Assembly: GCA_047501485.1 (NCBI GenBank)
Contig: JAZDRN010000002.1
Span: 1-64,000 of the forward strand
Source of the DNA: Ancrocorticia sp047501485
GTDB taxonomy: Bacteria; Actinomycetota; Actinomycetes; Actinomycetales; Actinomycetaceae
DNA length: 64,000 nt
Reading direction: 5' to 3'
The notes below the pieces were generated by a model, which was given only the letters and a program-made list of their open reading frames with translations, was not told the origin of the DNA and ran no database searches. Numbering within the stretch: the stretch's first letter is position 1; every line of letters starts with the position of its first letter. This document shows positions 60,152 through 64,000 of this stretch, piece by piece. A program made the position numbers and the translations under genes.

Positions 60152-61080
60152 GTTCGGATTCCGCTGTTTCGATGCCAGGCCGGGGTATGGCTGCACGTTT
60201 CGCCCCTTTCCTCATGCTGGGCTCTGGTATCTCCCAATATGTGGGAGCCTCCCTCGCCGTGGGGCTCTTCGCCGTCGCACCGGCACTGTCCGTGGCCTGG
60301 GGGAGGATACTGGCCGGCGGGCTCATCATGATGCTGTGGCGTCGTGCCGTTCCTCGGCTGCCCGACGGCGGCTTCGACTGGCGTACTTTCGGGAAGGCGG
60401 CCATTTTCGGCATCATCCTCGGCGCGATGAATCTCAGCTTCTACATGGCGATCGACCGCATCTCCCTGGGGACGGCCGTTGCGTTGGAGTATCTGGGGCC
60501 GGTTCTGCTGGCCGCGTTGACGGGCCGAGGATGGAAGGCGCGGCTGGGAATCCTTCTGGCCGCCGCGGGAGTTTTCCTCATTTCCTGGGCGGGAGTGGAC
60601 ATCGCAGACCCGAGTGTCGCCATCGGTGTTGCCTTCGCGTTCTTGGCCGGAGTCTTCTGGGCGTTCTACATCTGGGTGGGGCGCAAGGTAGCCGTGGGCG
60701 GCCGGGGCTTGGACTCACTCGCGTGGGCGATGTGCATAGCCGCGATCGTCTACTTGCCTCTGGGGGCGCCGGGTATCGGGCCAATCATCGTCGACTGGAA
60801 GCTGTTGCTCTTCCTCGTGTGCGTGGGGGCACTCTCCTCGGCACTGCCCTACGGCATCGACCAGATCGTCATGAGGTCGCTGCCGGCCGCGACCGTGGCA
60901 CTGCTCAACTCGTTGCTCCCGGTGACGAGTCTGGTGGTGGGGCTCGTCATGCTCCGCCAGATCCCCAATTGGGCCGAGGTCGCGGGAATCACTCTGGTCT
61001 CCGTCGCGGTGGCGCTTGCGACCTCTCCGGCCCACCCGCGGGATGTGGTCGATAGCGGGGAACCGGAGGCCGAGAAGTAG
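60148..61080 (+). CDS. EamA/DMT family transporter
   Basis: A 310-residue protein with about ten helices. The first half (GSGISQYVGASLAVGLFAVAPALSVAWGR) and the second (ALPYGIDQIVMRSLPAATVALLNSLLPVTSLVVGLVMLRQ) are the two EamA repeats, as in RhtA/YdcZ-like exporters of amino acids or purines. A purine/homoserine exporter role is only one possibility. It is translationally coupled to the AEC transporter through ATGA. Confidence 0.92.
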   Translation: MSSDSAVSMPGRGMAARFAPFLMLGSGISQYVGASLAVGLFAVAPALSVAWGRILAGGLIMMLWRRAVPRLPDGGFDWRTFGKAAIFGIILGAMNLSFYMAIDRISLGTAVALEYLGPVLLAALTGRGWKARLGILLAAAGVFLISWAGVDIADPSVAIGVAFAFLAGVFWAFYIWVGRKVAVGGRGLDSLAWAMCIAAIVYLPLGAPGIGPIIVDWKLLLFLVCVGALSSALPYGIDQIVMRSLPAATVALLNSLLPVTSLVVGLVMLRQIPNWAEVAGITLVSVAVALATSPAHPRDVVDSGEPEAEK

Positions 61081-61147
61081 CCGGGTGTCGAACGCGGTGC
61101 GACGGAGCTCATCGCACGTTTTGAGATCGCGGCGCACAATAGTATCC

Positions 61148-62197
61148 ATGCATGGTGAGTACAAAGTTCCCGGTGGCAAGCTCGTCGTCGTCGACTGCGA
61201 GGTGGATGGCGGCGTCCTGAGCAATGTGCGGCTCTCGGGCGATTTCTTTCTGGAGCCGGACGAGACGCTTACTCGAATCGTGGGAGCGATCGAGGGAGCT
61301 CCTGCGGATTTGAATTCCGTTCAATTGTCGAAGCGCATCCAGGAGGCGGTGCTGCCCTCCGATGTGTTGTTCGGCATCACGCCCGAGGCGGTCGGCATCG
61401 CGGTGAGGCGGGCGCTCGGCCTCGCACTGAGCTGGGAGGATATAGATTTCGACGTGATCCATGGTCCCGTCGTCCATCCGATGCTCAACGTAGCCATGGA
61501 TGAGACGCTGGTGGAGGACGTGGCCGCGGGAATACGCAGGCCTTTCATGCGGATCTGGGAATGGAATGAGCCCCAGGTGGTGATCGGATCCTTCCAGTCC
61601 TACCAGAACGAGATCAATCAGGAGGGCGTGGAACGCCATGGCATCACCGTCTCGCGCCGCGTGACCGGTGGCGGCGCGATGTTCATGGAGCCGGGAAACT
61701 GCGTCACCTACTCGCTGGTCATCCCGACGGCTCTCGTCGATGGTCTCAGCTTCGAGCAGTCGTACCCGTTCCTCGACCAGTGGGTCATGGAGGCACTGGA
61801 GAAGGTGGGCGTCAAAGCGCGGTACGTTCCGCTCAATGACATCGCCTCCGAGGTGGGAAAGATCGGTGGTGCCGCGCAGAAGCGCTGGGCCAACGGTTAC
61901 ATGGTGCATCATGTGACGATGTCCTACGATATCGATGCCAACAAGATGATGGACGTGCTGCGTATCGGACGCGAGAAGATCCGCGATAAGGGGATGCGTA
62001 GCGCCGTCAAGCGGGTCGATCCCATGCGATCGCAGACGGGGATGGAGCGCACGGATATCATCGACGTCTTCCTGCGCCACTTCAAGGAGAAGTACAGGGC
62101 GAGCGAAGGCTCGATCACTGACGACGATCTCGTGAAGGCTGCGCAGCGCTGCGAGACGAAGTTTGCTACGCCGGAATGGGTGCACCGCCTGCCGTAG
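61148..62197 (+). CDS. lplA: Lipoate-protein ligase A with N-terminal accessory domain
   Basis: A 349-residue biotin/lipoate ligase. The N-terminal ~95 residues (YKVPGGKLVVVD, LSGDFFLEPDETL) resemble the small LplA accessory/LplB-type domain, which is usually C-terminal. The catalytic domain follows (about 110-340) with RRVTGGGAMF, the catalytic Lys in GKIGGAAQKRWANG, and VHHVTMSYDID. It attaches lipoate to E2/GcvH domains. The start was chosen at ATG 61148; upstream in-frame residues overlap the EamA end. Confidence 0.9.
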   Translation: MHGEYKVPGGKLVVVDCEVDGGVLSNVRLSGDFFLEPDETLTRIVGAIEGAPADLNSVQLSKRIQEAVLPSDVLFGITPEAVGIAVRRALGLALSWEDIDFDVIHGPVVHPMLNVAMDETLVEDVAAGIRRPFMRIWEWNEPQVVIGSFQSYQNEINQEGVERHGITVSRRVTGGGAMFMEPGNCVTYSLVIPTALVDGLSFEQSYPFLDQWVMEALEKVGVKARYVPLNDIASEVGKIGGAAQKRWANGYMVHHVTMSYDIDANKMMDVLRIGREKIRDKGMRSAVKRVDPMRSQTGMERTDIIDVFLRHFKEKYRASEGSITDDDLVKAAQRCETKFATPEWVHRLP

Positions 62198-62440
62198 CTG
62201 GGGTTTCTCCCGCACAGCCTGGACAGGGCGTGTTGTCTGTTGGCGTCTGTCCGAGGGGTCGATCATGGCAAGGATCGCGAGTCGCCGTTCGTTACGGAAC
62301 TTTGGAAGTCCCGTGGCAGTTCCCTGAGAAAAACCTGATACCCCTGGCGCGAGTGCTTGAGATGAGGCCGCTATGCTATTACGGTCGTCTAACAAGATGA
62401 TGTTCCATCCCATCATCCAGTCGAAAGAAGGAGGCTCACA

Positions 62441-62683
62441 ATGGCTGACGAAGGAATTTTTGACAAGGGCGCCGGCAAGGCCAAGGAGGTGGCTGGAAAA
62501 GCCACCAACGACAAGGACTTGGAGGCTGAGGGCAAGACTCAGAATTTCGAAGGCAAGGTCAAGGATGCCGCTCATGACGTCTCCGAGAAGGCAAAGGACT
62601 TCGCGGGAGATGTGAAGGCCGGCGTCGGGGCCGTCTCCGATCGAATCAAGGGCGCCCTCGACAAGGACAAGGACGAAAAGTAG
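62441..62683 (+). CDS. CsbD family stress protein
   Basis: An 80-residue, very hydrophilic protein with the CsbD pattern: FDKGAGKAKEVAGKATNDKDLEAEGKTQNFEGKVKDA, Lys/Asp/Glu rich and likely unstructured. It has an AAGGAGG site 6-8 nt before the ATG. A TTGAGA-N17-TACGGT promoter (62357-62385) is plausible. CsbD proteins are induced by general stress in Gram-positives; molecular role unknown. It is followed by a long hairpin. Confidence 0.9.
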   Translation: MADEGIFDKGAGKAKEVAGKATNDKDLEAEGKTQNFEGKVKDAAHDVSEKAKDFAGDVKAGVGAVSDRIKGALDKDKDEK

Positions 62684-62841
62684 TCGTCGGCGATCCCAGT
62701 CGTTTCAATCGCTGGCGGTCGCAAGGCGTATCTGCTTTCAGATGAGATAACTCAGATGAGATAGCTGCGAGGTTGGCGCGATACGGACAATGTTCGTCAA
62801 TCTCCTGCTGGGTGGGTAGCGTGATGCCGCTCAGTTGATAC

Positions 62842-62883
62842 AGATGGCCCGCTTCTCCGGGGATTCGGAGAAGGGGGCCATCT
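62842..62883. terminator. Bidirectional terminator between csbD and the Pr6Pr gene
   Basis: AGATGGCCC-G-CTTCTCC pairs with GGAGAAG-G-GGGCCATCT across an 8-nt loop. Convergent genes lie on both sides. Confidence 0.85.
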
Positions 62884-62927
62884 CTTTGTGTGACTCCCTT
62901 TGCACCCCCGCTGGGAGGTTGTGCTGA

Positions 62928-62989
62928 CTCGGAACCGAGAGACACTCGGCTCCCTCGGAACCGAGAGCCAGTCGAGACTCGGAACTGAG
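62928..62989. repeat. Three CTCGGAACCGAG palindromic units
   Basis: CTCGG-AA-CCGAG occurs at 62928-62939 and 62954-62965, and CTCGGAACTGAG at 62978-62989, 24-26 bp apart. Each can form a small hairpin. They lie beyond the terminator, between it and the end of the minus-strand Pr6Pr gene. Confidence 0.7.
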
Positions 62990-63032
62990 AGCCACCTCCA
63001 AGCCGCCGATGATGCCGCGTCTGAAGGAAGAT

Positions 63033-63686
63033 TCAGGCGCGAGCGCGCCGGAGAAATCGGGCAATGAACAGGGCGACGTAGCACAGCACGAGGTAGGCTC
63101 CGACCATGATTGCCACCCACATCCACCAATCGCCCGAATCCGGATCGAGGAAATCGTACATCGGTCGACCAAAGTAGTGCGCATCCCAGGCGTAGAGCCA
63201 CAGGTAGGGTGCGAGGATCGAGAGCCAGGTGATCGGTACGAACCAGGGCAGTCGGGTTTGGTTGCGCCCCGCGAAGAACCAGTCGAGGGTCATGAGAATC
63301 GGGCAGACGATGTGCGCTATCTTGCCGGCGAGGTCGGGGTACTGGGCGCCCAACAGCGTCGCATAGACGATTCCCGTCAGCATGGTCATGGAGGTGGCGG
63401 CGCCGCGGAACCACCCGTGGTTTCCCTCCAGTCGATGCCGATTCGAACCTCTGACAACGAGGGGCCGGATCACCGCGCACAGGTTCACGACGAAGACGGC
63501 CACGGTGGAGAGCTGCGTGAAATAGAGGATGCTCTCGACGAAGTCCGTCCATGTTCGCGCGTCTGCCAGCATGAGCCAGGATCCGTAGCCGGAGATGCCG
63601 GTGAGGATAAGTCTCCACACCCATGTTCCCCACAAGGCGCCTGCCGTTGCCGGAGGCAATACGGTGTCGTGCTTTTCTTGAGCCAC
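63033..63686 (-). CDS. Pr6Pr family six-helix membrane protein
   Basis: A 217-residue integral membrane protein with six helices and the family's WFRGAATSMTMLTGIVYATLLG and PILMTLDWFFAG stretches, ending in a basic RFLRRARA. The start is a GTG at 63686 with AAGGAGAG 4-5 nt upstream; the ATG at 63713 would add nine residues that overlap this ribosome site. Function unknown (Pr6Pr = plasma-membrane six-pass region). Confidence 0.85.
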   Translation of the reverse strand: MAQEKHDTVLPPATAGALWGTWVWRLILTGISGYGSWLMLADARTWTDFVESILYFTQLSTVAVFVVNLCAVIRPLVVRGSNRHRLEGNHGWFRGAATSMTMLTGIVYATLLGAQYPDLAGKIAHIVCPILMTLDWFFAGRNQTRLPWFVPITWLSILAPYLWLYAWDAHYFGRPMYDFLDPDSGDWWMWVAIMVGAYLVLCYVALFIARFLRRARA

Positions 63687-64000
63687 GTTTCTCTCCTTGA
63701 TGTTCGGTTGCATCGCTGCCCACGTTAGCGAGCCGCATGGTTTCGTGCCTCCACGTCGGGAATGTGGATGTCCGGCTTGTCGGCGGCGCGTGGACTCCAA
63801 CGTCGAACCGGGCAGGGCCCGTTCGTGGCCTTCCGGCCCGTCTGTCGAGAGAGGAATCGTCGATAGAACGATTCGACTTCTCTCCGACATATTTCTGTCT
63901 CTTGCCGGAGAATTGGCATCGCCGACCTGCTATGCGGTGAGGGTCGCAGACTCTACGACGCGTGCAATCCCAGGGCGGAGCGGACGTGGGGCCCGCATTC
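63687..64000. other. Right edge of the window
   Basis: Nothing certain. On the minus strand the last 48 bases read CGPHVRSALGLHAS followed by a stop at 63953-63955; this may be the 3' end of a gene lying beyond the window. The + strand ORF at 63737-63940 is low-complexity and rejected. A GTG at 63936 could open a + strand gene, but there is no ribosome site or clear -10. Confidence 0.35.

Overview
The window is a G+C-rich actinobacterial chromosome segment, probably from the Actinomycetaceae (Actinomyces/Schaalia relatives). The pointers are a GTP-dependent PEP carboxykinase, the purD-purC-purS-purQ-purL ... purF-purM-DUF3073 order, DUF3618 and holin-X membrane proteins, LppM-like lipoproteins, and several start codons that lie 6-7 nt after a -10 box (leaderless type). 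This is an inference from gene content; no rRNA gene is present to settle it.

Layout. 1-6975: an A+T-richer array of paralogous lipoproteins (a C-terminal remnant, three full genes and a 59-residue deletion derivative) followed by a tripartite exporter (peptidoglycan-binding adaptor, ATPase, FtsX/MacB permease). 7110-9274: two LppM-like lipoproteins with Gly/Pro/Gln tails, on the minus strand. 9904-12984: pckG behind nested inverted repeats, a 19-bp tandem repeat, and a protein resembling zeta-class (cadmium-type) carbonic anhydrase. 13598-28816: purine biosynthesis (purD, purC, purSQL, purF, purM) interleaved with an aldo/keto reductase, gdhA, a secreted 5'-nucleotidase and an SCP2-like protein. 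29215-33278: small stress and envelope genes (DUF3073, DUF3618, holin-X, tpx, GlsB/YeaQ, dps). 33373-36821: a TIGR01777 epimerase and a Mn/Zn ABC importer. 37299-40187: dhaKL and a zinc alcohol dehydrogenase.

40719-54843 is the accessory part. A YtrA-type GntR regulator is followed by a DUF1648 membrane protein gene split by an IS481-family element. Next come an unknown 277-aa protein and a type I restriction-modification island: unknown 230-aa protein, XRE-ImmA/IrrE protease, hsdM, hsdS, small unknown protein, Fic protein (opposite strand), hsdR. The Fic and hsdR genes diverge from a spacer holding a perfect 19-bp A/T inverted repeat.

55017-64000 returns to housekeeping genes: a lipoprotein, tRNA-Phe/Asp/Glu with repeated hairpins downstream, an MscS channel, msrB, two transporters, a domain-swapped lipoate ligase, CsbD and a Pr6Pr membrane protein.

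The best candidates for an undescribed system are (i) the alternating two-type lipoprotein array with its MacAB-like exporter and (ii) the accessory proteins packed inside the type I R-M/Fic island. Both rest on sequence reading only. No database search was possible.
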